DNA of 64,000 bases. It comes from Hydrogenophaga sp040372165 (GTDB lineage Bacteria; Pseudomonadota; Gammaproteobacteria; Burkholderiales; Burkholderiaceae_C). The stretch lies in NCBI RefSeq assembly GCF_040372165.1, contig NZ_BAABWG010000001.1, positions 744,001-808,000 of the forward strand, given 5' to 3'. This document shows positions 41,812-50,521 of this stretch, piece after piece; positions within the stretch are counted from its first letter, which is position 1, and every line of letters begins with the position of its first letter. A program made the translations under genes and the position numbers. The notes under the pieces are model-generated. The model worked only from the letters and a program-made list of their open reading frames with translations, ran no database searches and had not been told where the DNA came from.

Positions 41812-42626
41812 TGCTTGCCGATACCGAAACCACTGTTGAATCCGCGAGGGCGGACCAGCCTGAAACGCCGCTTCGCAATGCGATCGAAGTGCGCAACCTG
41901 AATTTCTTCTACGGCGACTTCCAGGGTCTGAAGAACATCAACATGGACATTGCAGAACGCAAGGTGACCGCATTCATCGGTCCGTCCGGCTGCGGAAAGT
42001 CCACGTTGCTGCGCACGCTCAACCGCATGTACTCGCTCTACCCGGGGCAGCGGGCGGAAGGCCAGATCAGCTTCTATGGCGAGAACATTCTTGACGCCAA
42101 GCAGGATCTGAACCTGCTGCGCGCCCGCATCGGCATGGTGTTCCAGAAACCGACGCCGTTTCCGATGACCATTTATGACAACATTGCCTTTGGCGTCCGT
42201 TTGTACGAGAAGCTGAGCAAGAGCGAGATGGACGACCGGGTGGAATGGGCGTTGTCAAAAGCCGCACTCTGGGGCGAAGTCAAAGACAAGCTCAATCAGA
42301 GCGGTCTTTCACTCTCGGGTGGTCAGCAGCAGCGCCTGTGCATTGCGCGCAGTGTGGCCGTCAAGCCATCGGTGCTGCTGCTTGATGAGCCGACCTCGGC
42401 TCTGGATCCGATATCGACAGGCAAGATCGAAGAGCTGGTGCATGAGCTCAAGCAGGACTACACCATCGCCATCGTGACACACAACATGCAGCAGGCCGCC
42501 CGCTGCAGCGATTTCACGGCCTACATGTACCTGGGGGAGCTGATCGAATTTGGCTCCACGGAACAGATCTTCTTCAAGCCCACCAAGACGGCTACCGAAG
42601 ACTACATCACAGGAAGGTTCGGTTGA
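41811..42626 (+). CDS. pstB: Phosphate ABC transporter ATPase PstB
   Basis: 271 aa. ABC ATPase with Walker A GPSGCGKST, Q-loop VFQKPTPFPMTIYDNI, signature LSGGQQQRLCIARS, Walker B VLLLDEPTSALDP and switch His in VTHNMQQAARCSD. The N-terminus up to residue 20 is a polar extension. Energises PstCA. Confidence 0.97.
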   Translation: MLADTETTVESARADQPETPLRNAIEVRNLNFFYGDFQGLKNINMDIAERKVTAFIGPSGCGKSTLLRTLNRMYSLYPGQRAEGQISFYGENILDAKQDLNLLRARIGMVFQKPTPFPMTIYDNIAFGVRLYEKLSKSEMDDRVEWALSKAALWGEVKDKLNQSGLSLSGGQQQRLCIARSVAVKPSVLLLDEPTSALDPISTGKIEELVHELKQDYTIAIVTHNMQQAARCSDFTAYMYLGELIEFGSTEQIFFKPTKTATEDYITGRFG

Positions 42627-42629
42627 TCC

Positions 42630-43331
42630 ATGCCAGACAAACACATATCCAGTCAGTTTGACGCCGAGCTCAATTCCATTTCCACCCATGTGCTGGAAAT
42701 GGGGGGGCTGGTCGAGAGTCAATTGCATCAGGCCGTTTATGCGCTCGTGCATTTCAGCGAAGAGACTGCCGATCAGGTGCTGGAGAACGAAAAGCGCCTC
42801 AACGAGATGGAAGTACACATTGATCACGAGATCATCTCGACGATCGGGCGGCGTCAGCCGACCGCTCGTGACCTGCGCTTCCTGATGGCGATATCCCGCA
42901 CGACCCAGAACCTGGAGCGCGCCGGTGACGAGGTGGCCCGTGTGGCACGCATGGTCAAGCGGCTCACCAGCGGCAACACACCACGTTCGCTGCCAGTGGC
43001 CGAACTGGGCATGGCCGCAGACTTGGCAGCGAGCATGCTGCGCAAGACGCTTGACGCGTTTGCGCGTCTGGATACGGAGATGGCCGTCTCCATCATCAAG
43101 GAAGACGACCGCATGGACAGCGAGTACGAAGGTGCTTTGCGCATGCTGATCACCTACATGATGGAAGACCCACGTGCCATTTCACCCAGCCTGAACCTTC
43201 TGTTCCTGGCCAAGGCACTGGAACGCGTGGGTGACCATGCAAAGAACATTGCCGAGCAGATCATCTTCATCGTCAAAGGCGAGGATGTTCGTCACACCCC
43301 TCTGGTCGAAGTGGAGTCTGTTGTTCGATGA
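42630..43331 (+). CDS. phoU: Phosphate-signalling regulator PhoU
   Basis: 233 aa, two PhoU three-helix repeats. The motif E/DxxxD is visible in GDEVARVARM and in ERVGDHAKNIAEQIIFIVKG. PhoU links the Pst transporter to PhoR and keeps the Pho regulon off when phosphate is plentiful. The end overlaps phoB by 4 nt. Confidence 0.96.
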   Translation: MPDKHISSQFDAELNSISTHVLEMGGLVESQLHQAVYALVHFSEETADQVLENEKRLNEMEVHIDHEIISTIGRRQPTARDLRFLMAISRTTQNLERAGDEVARVARMVKRLTSGNTPRSLPVAELGMAADLAASMLRKTLDAFARLDTEMAVSIIKEDDRMDSEYEGALRMLITYMMEDPRAISPSLNLLFLAKALERVGDHAKNIAEQIIFIVKGEDVRHTPLVEVESVVR

Positions 43332-44050
43332 GAAAGCTGCCCCGCGTCCTGGTTGTGGAAGATGAGCCGCCGATCGCCGAACTGATCGCGGTGAATTTGC
43401 GGCACAACGGCTTTGCACCCACAGTGGCGTATGACGGTGAAATGGCTCAGCGCGAAGTGGACGCCGTTCTGCCCGACCTGATCCTGCTGGACTGGATGCT
43501 GCCGGGCAAGAGCGGGGCTACTTTGGCCCGTGAATGGCGTGCCCAGGAGCGAACAAGAGGTGTGCCCATCATCATGCTGACGGCTCGCAGTGAGGAGTCA
43601 GACAAGGTGCAGGGCCTCGATGCCGGCGCGGACGACTACATCACCAAGCCGTTTTCGACCAACGAACTGCTGGCACGCATTCGCGCTGTGCTGCGCCGGC
43701 GCGCCCCTGAGATCACCAGCGAGACGGTGGAAGTCGGAGACTTGACACTGGACGCCGGCACCTATCGCGTGACATTCAAGGGCGACGAACTCAAAGTCGG
43801 ACCGACGGAGTTCAAGCTGCTACTTTATTTCATGAAGCATTCCGAACGGGTCCACACCCGTGGTACGCTCCTTGACAAGGTCTGGGGAGACCATGTTTTC
43901 ATCGAGGAGCGCACAGTGGATGTTCATGTCAAACGCCTGAGAGAGTCTCTGAAAGAGGCTGCCAAGATGGTCGAGACCGTGCGCGGCGCGGGTTATCGGC
44001 TCACCGCCAACATTCCTGCCGAAACTGCCAGCAACGACGCAGCCAGCTAA
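43328..44050 (+). CDS. phoB: Phosphate-regulon response regulator PhoB
   Basis: 240 aa. REC domain with Asp55 in LILLDWMLPG and ITKPFS, then an OmpR-type winged helix (VGPTEFKLLLYFMKHSERVHTRGTLLDKVWGDHVFIEERTVDVHVKRLRESL). Binds Pho boxes such as those at 38624-38666. Confidence 0.96.
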   Translation: MRKLPRVLVVEDEPPIAELIAVNLRHNGFAPTVAYDGEMAQREVDAVLPDLILLDWMLPGKSGATLAREWRAQERTRGVPIIMLTARSEESDKVQGLDAGADDYITKPFSTNELLARIRAVLRRRAPEITSETVEVGDLTLDAGTYRVTFKGDELKVGPTEFKLLLYFMKHSERVHTRGTLLDKVWGDHVFIEERTVDVHVKRLRESLKEAAKMVETVRGAGYRLTANIPAETASNDAAS

Positions 44051-44058
44051 CCGGTGGC

Positions 44059-45426
44059 ATGATTCTCCGCGCAGTTGAGCTGCTTCTCCTGATCGTTCTG
44101 GGAGGGGTGTGGGGCTGGACCCAGGACGCCGCCGGGTGGGCTTTCGCCGGCGCCTTTGGCGGCGCTGTGGTGTGGCTGGTCCATGACAGCCTGCGAGCCA
44201 AGCGCGTGCTGGCCTGGCTTTCCAAGGGCGACCTGTCTCGTCAGCCCACTTTTTCTGGCGTGTGGGGCGACATACTGGATCGCTCGCGCAAGCTGGTCAA
44301 GAAGCTCGAGAAGAAGTCGGCCAACAGCGAGGCCAGGCTCGAGAATTTTCTAGCTGCCATCCAGGCGTCGCCGAATGGCGTCATTTTGCTGGACGCACAA
44401 GGCCGCATCGAATGGTCCAACGAAACCGCTGCTGCCCACCTGGGCATCGATCCTCAGCGCGATCTGGGCCAGTACATTCGCAACCTCTTGCGCGCGCCCG
44501 CGTTCAGCGAGTACATGAGTGAGGGGGATTTCGATCACGAAGTGCAGATTGACGGGCCTGGTTCGCGTCCGGCGCATCCGGTGCGCCTTTCTGTTCAGGT
44601 CCACCCATACGGGAAGAAACGCAAGCTGCTGCTGACCCGTGACGTGACAGCCGTGCAGCTGGCTGAAGCCATGCGCCGCGATTTTGTGGCCAATGTTTCG
44701 CACGAAATCCGAACACCTCTGACCGTACTGAGTGGTTTTGTCGAAACCATGCAGAGCATTGCGCTGGAGGAGGACGAGCGGGAAAAGTACCTGGGCATGA
44801 TGAGTCAGCAGGCCAAGCGCATGCAAACCCTGGTCAGTGACTTGCTGACCTTGTCTCGCCTGGAGGGGAGTCCGTCGCCCGGCAGCGGTGACTGGAATGA
44901 CGGTGATGAGCTCCTGGCACATGTGCTGCAAGAAGCTCGCGGATTGAGTGCAGCCATCGCCAGCCCGGTCCATGAGCTCGCCAGCGTGGGCGAGGCCGGT
45001 ATCTGGGTGGCCGGCGCCAAGACCGAGATTCTCAGCGCCATGTCGAACCTTCTGAGCAATGCGGTGCGCTATACGCCTGCCGGAGGCCACATCGAGGCGG
45101 GGTGGCGTTTGCGCGACGATGGCTGGGCAGAGTTCTCGGTCAAGGATTCCGGACCTGGCATTGCGATGGAGCACTTGCCACGACTGACCGAGCGCTTTTA
45201 TCGCATTGATCGCAGCCGCTCACGCGAGACCGGCGGCACGGGCCTTGGTCTGGCCATCGTCAAACATGTGACGCAACGCCATGGCGGCCGTCTGGATGTT
45301 GTCAGCGAACTCGGCAAGGGCGCTACCTTCACGCTGGTGTTTCCGCCGTCCCGTGTCCGGGAAAAGGGCATGGGCCAGGCACCAGCTGCTCGGGTGATGG
45401 TTCACGACGACATGGACGACCGCTAG
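44059..45426 (+). CDS. phoR: Phosphate-regulon sensor kinase PhoR
   Basis: 455 aa. One or two short N-terminal membrane helices (LLLLIVLGGVWGW, WAFAGAFGGAVVWLV), a PAS-like region (FLAAIQASPNGVILLDAQGRIEWSN), HisKA with His215 in VSHEIRTPLTVLSGF and HATPase with NLLSNAVRYTP and GGTGLGLAIVKHV. It has no large periplasmic domain, as usual for PhoR, which senses through PstSCAB/PhoU. Confidence 0.96.
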   Translation: MILRAVELLLLIVLGGVWGWTQDAAGWAFAGAFGGAVVWLVHDSLRAKRVLAWLSKGDLSRQPTFSGVWGDILDRSRKLVKKLEKKSANSEARLENFLAAIQASPNGVILLDAQGRIEWSNETAAAHLGIDPQRDLGQYIRNLLRAPAFSEYMSEGDFDHEVQIDGPGSRPAHPVRLSVQVHPYGKKRKLLLTRDVTAVQLAEAMRRDFVANVSHEIRTPLTVLSGFVETMQSIALEEDEREKYLGMMSQQAKRMQTLVSDLLTLSRLEGSPSPGSGDWNDGDELLAHVLQEARGLSAAIASPVHELASVGEAGIWVAGAKTEILSAMSNLLSNAVRYTPAGGHIEAGWRLRDDGWAEFSVKDSGPGIAMEHLPRLTERFYRIDRSRSRETGGTGLGLAIVKHVTQRHGGRLDVVSELGKGATFTLVFPPSRVREKGMGQAPAARVMVHDDMDDR

Positions 45427-45478
45427 AGGGCCCTTGCATCCGTTGATGCGGGCGGGCCAGTCACGGAGAGGGGCTGGG

Positions 45479-47191
45479 TCAGGGGCTGAGCCTGATGTAC
45501 ACGAGGATGGCTTCCTGCCGGCTATTGAGCCGGTGAACCTTGGCCCGATAAGCCCATTCAGTCAGTTCGATCCGCTCACTCAGGCTGGGCTGCTGCTCTT
45601 CGGCCACCACCAGAGCCTGGCAGTCCTGGGCATCCGGCGTCTCGATTCGACGGATGTCCATGTTGCCCTGGTAGATCAGCGAGGCCATCTGAGCCTGTGA
45701 GAGTCCGTCTGCAGCCACGCAGCTGATCTTGGGGAGGATCAACGCGACCCGGCGCGCGATGGGGCCATAGCTGCGTGCGAAGTCCAGCATCGGTAACCAC
45801 AGTGTCATGAGCAGCAACCAGCACAGGGTCGCGCCAGCGGCAGGCAGGACCAGGCTCTTCCAGATCGCCTGTCGGTGGCGCCCCACACGCCAGCTCACCA
45901 GCCACAGCCAGGCTAGGGTAGCCAGAGCACCAAAGAAGAAGAGCCAGAAGGAAAAGCTGGGTGTGAAGCCTGGAGCCAGACGAGCCACGTTGGCAGCGGG
46001 TTTGGCAGGGAACCCTGTCATCATCGACATCCAGACAACCCAGATCACCAGGGCACATCCTGTAAAGAAGATCAGGGTGAACCAGTCGATGAGGGCTGAG
46101 AAACTCCGGCGCAACGTGGGCAGGGCAAACGCGGCCAGGGCAGCGAAGCCAGGCAGACCCAGCAGGAGCGCACGGTCAAAAGCGGGGTTGACGGCGCTGG
46201 TGAAGATGCTGGTCAGAGCCGTCCACAGAGGCAGAACCACATGCGCCCGAAGCAACTGCCGGCGCCACCCCCAGAGGGTCCACATGGCCAGTGGCCAGGC
46301 GGGCCACGTGAACCAGACCAACAGCCGCAACCATCGTTGCCATTCACTGAAGTCCGTCGGGAAGCGCACCGGAGGGGTGTTGATCTGGCCAGTCTGGTGG
46401 GCCAGTCCAACGCACACGGCAAGGATGCCAAGGGCCAGAACAAGGGGCGTGGCGGTGGAAGCCGTGGCTTCCCGCTGCTGCTGTTGCTGCAGTGTCAAAT
46501 AGGAAAACACCAGCAGGCCGGTGCCGAGGAAGCCTGCCAGTACAGCGCCACCACCCATGGCCAGTGCGGCGGAAGAGGCCGCCCAGATGAGCATGGCCAA
46601 CCAGTCGGTTCTCCCGTTGCCAGGCAAAGCGAAGCGGCTGGCCGCGAAGAGAAGGCCGGCGACGGGCGCCAAACGTGCCATTGCCGGGGTGGTCTCGTGT
46701 GACAGTTGCGCGAGACCAAGACAGGCCACCAGCGCAAGCAACCCGGCATCCGCCAATGCCCGTGCGTAGTCGGTGGGGTGCGCTTCGCCTCCGAAGGCAA
46801 ACATGACCGGCTGGGCTGCCTTTTGGCGCGCCAGGTTGAAAATGGCGTACCAGGTGCCGGAGAGGGTGAGTATCAGCAGAAGCAGAAACGGCAGCCGGGC
46901 GGCCAGATCCGCCGGCAGGAAGCTGAAGACCTGGATGGACAGGGCGCCCAGCCAATACGGAAGAGCGCCTGCATCCTCCAGTGGAGCACCCAGAAAGCTC
47001 GGATGCCACCATGACGTGTTGCCCTGGGCCAGCTGGTACATGACGCCGAACGCGCTGACATCGGCGTTTTTCCAGGGCTCGCGACCGATGAAGCCAGGCA
47101 GCACGTAAGCCGCGCAGAACAGCAGCAAGGCCAGGCGCGGAAGCCGGCGAACGGCCGTCTGACTGACAATGGCGGGAGACGTGTGGTTCAC
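45479..47191 (-). CDS. Polytopic membrane glycosyltransferase, ArnT/PMT-like
   Basis: 570 aa with about twelve hydrophobic helices. The first loop (FIGREPWKNADVSAFGVMYQLAQGN ... APLEDAGALPYWLGA) has the layout of ArnT/PMT-family GT-C enzymes, which use lipid-linked sugars on the periplasmic face. The usual acidic pair DE/ED appears as KNADVS and LEDAG, so activity is plausible but not proven. It converges on phoR, with 52 nt between them. Confidence 0.7.
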   Translation of the reverse strand: MNHTSPAIVSQTAVRRLPRLALLLFCAAYVLPGFIGREPWKNADVSAFGVMYQLAQGNTSWWHPSFLGAPLEDAGALPYWLGALSIQVFSFLPADLAARLPFLLLLILTLSGTWYAIFNLARQKAAQPVMFAFGGEAHPTDYARALADAGLLALVACLGLAQLSHETTPAMARLAPVAGLLFAASRFALPGNGRTDWLAMLIWAASSAALAMGGGAVLAGFLGTGLLVFSYLTLQQQQQREATASTATPLVLALGILAVCVGLAHQTGQINTPPVRFPTDFSEWQRWLRLLVWFTWPAWPLAMWTLWGWRRQLLRAHVVLPLWTALTSIFTSAVNPAFDRALLLGLPGFAALAAFALPTLRRSFSALIDWFTLIFFTGCALVIWVVWMSMMTGFPAKPAANVARLAPGFTPSFSFWLFFFGALATLAWLWLVSWRVGRHRQAIWKSLVLPAAGATLCWLLLMTLWLPMLDFARSYGPIARRVALILPKISCVAADGLSQAQMASLIYQGNMDIRRIETPDAQDCQALVVAEEQQPSLSERIELTEWAYRAKVHRLNSRQEAILVYIRLSP

Positions 47192-47302
47192 GAAAAGCAG
47201 GCGAAAGGTAGGTGGGAGACGTGTTCAGAGGTGCCGGTGTGCGAAGACGCAGCTGCCACGCCGAATTGCCCCTGAGTCTACGGGGAAAGAAGATGGAATA
47301 AA

Positions 47303-47329
47303 AAAAGCAGCCGAAGTCCGGCTGCTTTT
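47303..47329 (-). terminator. Intrinsic terminator of rpmE2
   Basis: AGCAGCCG (47306-47313) pairs with CGGCTGCT (47319-47326) around a 5-nt loop. On the minus strand the stem is followed by a run of seven T. It could also work in the other direction because of a TTTT on the plus strand. Confidence 0.88.
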
Positions 47330-47411
47330 CTTCTCGCCGGGCGAGGCAGTTGGACCGTGATCAGTCCAGACTGCGACGCTGGCAGCGGGCATGAATCGCT
47401 TCTTCAGTGCC

Positions 47412-47669
47412 TTACTTGGAAGCGGTCTTGCCGTAGCGGTTGCGGAAGCGCTCCACGCGACCACCCATGCTGTCGACACTCTTCTGGGTGCCGGTGTAGA
47501 AGGGGTGGGACTCGCTGGAGGTATCCAGCTTGTACAGGGGCAGCTCGCGGCCGTCATCCATCTTGACGGTCTCTTTCGTGTTCACGCAAGAGCGGGTCAC
47601 GAATTTGAATTCGTTCGAAAGGTCCACGAAGCAGACTTCGCGGTAGTTGGGGTGAATGCCTTCTTTCAT
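47412..47669 (-). CDS. rpmE2: 50S ribosomal protein L31 type B
   Basis: 85 aa. MKEGIHPNYREVCFVDLSNEFKF and SSESHPFYTGTQKSVDSMGGRVERFRNRYG are typical of type B L31, which lacks the zinc-binding CxxC of type A and is used when zinc is scarce. AAGGACTTGCC precedes the start. Confidence 0.96.
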   Translation of the reverse strand: MKEGIHPNYREVCFVDLSNEFKFVTRSCVNTKETVKMDDGRELPLYKLDTSSESHPFYTGTQKSVDSMGGRVERFRNRYGKTASK

Positions 47670-47746
47670 GGCAAGTCCTTAAGGTCAGGTGCGGCAGCCG
47701 CGGCGAACCCATTTCGCCGTACTTGCTGCAAGTTGCAAAGCCTTGA

Positions 47747-47752
47747 ATTATA
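47747..47752 (-). promoter_or_regulatory. Candidate -10 of the rpmE2 promoter
   Basis: On the minus strand this reads TATAAT, about 78 nt before the start codon. No good -35 was found, since the upstream part is an A-run and a G/C tract. Confidence 0.5.
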
Positions 47753-47902
47753 TGTTTTTTTGGGGGTGGAGGGAATGGGGTTGGAGGGGGAGGGTGGGCG
47801 ACCCTCTTGGCGCCTCAAATTTCACTAGAAATCGATATGAACGACATTATTTCTGGTGTTTTGGGCTCCTTGAAACAATATTTGTTCTCAATTCATCCTT
47901 TT

Positions 47903-48405
47903 CTTTCCCCCCCTATCCCCCCAGCCCCCTTTCCACCCCGCCGGGCGGAAAGGGGGAGCTCTCATTTGGCTTCTGGTCGCCGACTGGGTGTCTACGGCTC
48001 GATGCGTCGCCACCGTGGTTGGGGGTACATGCATTTCGCTGAGGCTGTCGTAGGAGCCTCGGCTTTGGTCTTCAGGCCCACGGCGCCCATCTGACGTTGC
48101 CGCTTTGCGGCTTGTCAGTTGGGCGCTTGCTTCACGCGCTGCCAATCTCGTTGGCCTGCAATGTCTCGCTCGCAGGCAACCGGCGAGCCGCGCAGCGGCA
48201 ATGCTGGTTGACTGCCGTGGGCGTACCAAGGGCAGGCGAAGTCTCTACGACAGCGGTGGAGAAACCGTGGCGAGCCAGAAGCAGAGGCAACCTCCCGCCA
48301 GTAGCCGCCCGTCCAGAAACCAGTAGCCGAATGTTTAAAGGCTCCCCTTTCCGCCCCGGCGGGGGTGGAAAGGGGCGGGGGGGATAGGGGGGGAGAAAAA
48401 GGTAG
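47903..48405. repeat. Roughly 500-bp imperfect palindromic intergenic repeat with G/C-run ends
   Basis: The 47670-48568 gap contains no gene. Its core is a long inverted repeat. The left end (CCCCCCCTATCCCCCC, CCCTTTCCACCCC, CCGGGCGGAAAGGGGG at ~47908-47957) recurs in reverse at ~48345-48395, and inner blocks also pair (CTGTCGTAG near 48045 and CTACGACAG at 48245; CCCACGG near 48077 and CCGTGGG at 48215; TTGCCGCT near 48097 and AGCGGCAA at 48194). The frames it contains look like the spurious 'hypothetical proteins' seen in Comamonadaceae genomes. Probably a dispersed non-coding repeat. Confidence 0.75.
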
Positions 48406-48472
48406 GTTGAAAGAGGTGGCAAGTACGCAGAGACGTGTCCGCTGCCCGTGGCACTGCTGCATAACGCAGAAA

Positions 48473-48505
48473 CAAAAAAGGCCATCTCACCAGAGACAGC
48501 CTTTC
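48473..48505 (-). terminator. Intrinsic terminator of rho
   Basis: On the minus strand AAAGGC, an inner TCTC/GAGA pair and GCC form a stem-loop followed by TTTTTT (48474-48479 on the plus strand are A). It lies about 65 nt after the rho stop. Confidence 0.8.
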
Positions 48506-48568
48506 TCAAAAGAGCTCAAACCCGAAACCAGCCTCGCAGCCGGTCAGGCAGCAACAGGTGCAAGAAGC

Positions 48569-49831
48569 TCAGCCCCCTCGTCGCATCATGTCAAAGAACT
48601 CTGAATTATTCTTCGTTGCCTTCATGCTCTTGAGCACCGTTTCCATGGCCTCGATTTCGTCCATGTTGTACATGAACTGACGCAGGATACGGGTCTTTTG
48701 CAGGATTTCGGGGGCCAGCAGCAGCTCTTCGCGGCGGGTGCCGGAGCGGTTGAGCTGGATGGAGGGGAAGACGCGCTTTTCGTACAGGCGGCGATCCAGG
48801 TGGATTTCGCAGTTGCCAGTGCCCTTGAATTCTTCAAAGATCACTTCGTCCATGCGGCTGCCGGTGTCGACCAGGGCCGTGGCGATGATGGTCAGCGAGC
48901 CGCCTTCTTCGACATTGCGGGCTGCACCGAAGAAGCGCTTGGGGCGCTGCAGGGCGTTGGCGTCCACACCGCCGGTGAGCACTTTGCCGGAAGAGGGCAG
49001 CACGTTGTTGTACGCGCGGGCCAGGCGGGTGATGGAGTCCAGCAGGATGACCACGTCTTTCTTGAGCTCAACCAGGCGCTTGGCGCGCTCGATCACCATT
49101 TCAGCGACGTGCACGTGGCGGGCGGCAGGCTCGTCAAAAGTGGAGGCGATCACGTCACCGCGGACAGTGCGCTGCATTTCGGTCACTTCTTCCGGGCGCT
49201 CGTCGACCAGCAACACCAGCAGCTCCACCTCGGGGTGGTTGGCGGTGATGGCGTGGCAGATGTGCTGCATCATCACCGTCTTGCCGCTCTTGGGCGGTGC
49301 CACGATCAGGGCGCGCTGGCCTTTGCCGATCGGTGAGATGATGTCGATGATGCGACCGGTGATGTTCTCGTCGCTCTTGATGTCGCGTTCCAGGCGCATC
49401 TGTTCCTTGGGGAACAGGGGCGTCAGGTTCTCGAACATGATCTTGTGCTTGTTCTGCTCCGGGGGCAGACCATTGACCTTGTCGAGCTTGTTCAGGGCGA
49501 AGTAGCGCTCACCGTCTTTGGGGATACGCACTTCGCCTTCAATCATGTCACCTGTGTGCAGGTTGAAGCGTCGAATCTGGCTCGGCGAGATGTAGATGTC
49601 GTCCGTGCTGGCCGTGAAGCTGGTGTCCATGGCGCGCAGGAAACCGAACCCGTCCGGCAGCACTTCCAGAATGCCGTCGGCGAACACCTGTTCGCCGGCC
49701 TTGGCGCGCTTCTTGATGATGGCAAACATCAGTTCCTGTTTGCGCATGCGGCCAGTGTTGTCGATTTCGAGGGCTTCGGCCTGCTTCAGGACTTCAGACA
49801 CATGCAGTGCCTTGAGCTCATTAAGGTGCAT
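48569..49831 (-). CDS. rho: Transcription termination factor Rho
   Basis: 420 aa from ATG 49831 (MHLNELK), with GGAG 9 nt before it; a GTG three codons earlier is less likely. N-terminal Rho domain, CSD RNA-binding domain (DGFGFLRAMDTSFTASTDDIYISPSQIRRF), Walker A APPKSGKTVMMQ, Walker B VVILLDSITRLARAYN and R-loop PKRFFGAARNVEEGGSLTII. Hexameric helicase for Rho-dependent termination. Confidence 0.98.
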   Translation of the reverse strand: MHLNELKALHVSEVLKQAEALEIDNTGRMRKQELMFAIIKKRAKAGEQVFADGILEVLPDGFGFLRAMDTSFTASTDDIYISPSQIRRFNLHTGDMIEGEVRIPKDGERYFALNKLDKVNGLPPEQNKHKIMFENLTPLFPKEQMRLERDIKSDENITGRIIDIISPIGKGQRALIVAPPKSGKTVMMQHICHAITANHPEVELLVLLVDERPEEVTEMQRTVRGDVIASTFDEPAARHVHVAEMVIERAKRLVELKKDVVILLDSITRLARAYNNVLPSSGKVLTGGVDANALQRPKRFFGAARNVEEGGSLTIIATALVDTGSRMDEVIFEEFKGTGNCEIHLDRRLYEKRVFPSIQLNRSGTRREELLLAPEILQKTRILRQFMYNMDEIEAMETVLKSMKATKNNSEFFDMMRRGG

Positions 49832-50002
49832 GGAATTCACTCCAGATGGAGTTCACACAAGTGGTTTGATTGGGGGGTATGGCGCTGTGGTCCTGCGGGA
49901 GGACGCTGCGCGGCTGTCAGAGGGGTCGTCGGGCTTGGCTGGCCGACTCAGGCCGGATTATGACAGGATTCTGCCCGGACTTGTAACGGGGGTAAACCGC
50001 AT

Positions 50003-50027
50003 GCACCGGATCCTGTCGATCCGGTGC
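50003..50027. other. Perfect 10-bp hairpin between trxA and rho
   Basis: GCACCGGATC (50003-50012), loop CTGTC, GATCCGGTGC (50018-50027). It begins 12 nt after the trxA stop (minus strand). No U-run follows on either strand, so it may stabilise the trxA mRNA end or act with Rho rather than terminate alone. Confidence 0.6.
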
Positions 50028-50038
50028 GGGGACGGAGA

Positions 50039-50371
50039 TCAGCCCAGTTGCTGGTCGATGAAGTCGGTCAGCTGGGATTTGTTGACGGCGCCAACCTTGG
50101 TAGCGGCGAGCTGACCATCCTTGAAGATCATCAGCGTAGGGATGCCGCGAATGCCGAATTTGGCTGGCACTTCACGGTTTTCGTCCACATTGATCTTGGT
50201 GACCTGCAGCTTGCCCTGGTAGTCGCCAGCGATCTCGTCGAGGACCGGCGCGATCATCTTGCAGGGGCCGCACCATTCGGCCCAGAAATCCACCAGTACC
50301 GGTGCGCTGGAATCGAGGACGTCAGCCTGGAAGCTGGTGTCGGAAACGTGTTTGATCAGGTCGCTAGCCAT
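50039..50371 (-). CDS. trxA: Thioredoxin 1
   Basis: 110 aa. Active site WCGPC at residues 33-37 in VLVDFWAEWCGPCKMIAPVLDEIA, and the cis-proline loop GIRGIPTLMIFKDG. General protein disulfide reductase. It lies upstream of rho on the same strand, as in many proteobacteria. Confidence 0.97.
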   Translation of the reverse strand: MASDLIKHVSDTSFQADVLDSSAPVLVDFWAEWCGPCKMIAPVLDEIAGDYQGKLQVTKINVDENREVPAKFGIRGIPTLMIFKDGQLAATKVGAVNKSQLTDFIDQQLG

Positions 50372-50521
50372 GAGTCATCCTAGGGGTCGAGAAAAATTCG
50401 GTTGGTGGCAAGCCTCGGGGGTGGCCGGTGGCGGCATACTCGGTAGAGAGACGCCAATGACCATCACAGCCCAGTGCTTGCGTGCTGTTGGAACGCCCAT
50501 TGTGACAGAAACCGACGGAAC

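Noticed and set aside
47807..48509. Several 70-125-codon frames in the rpmE2-rho gap
   Set aside because: They lie within the palindromic repeat on both strands and look like the usual false ORFs of such repeats.
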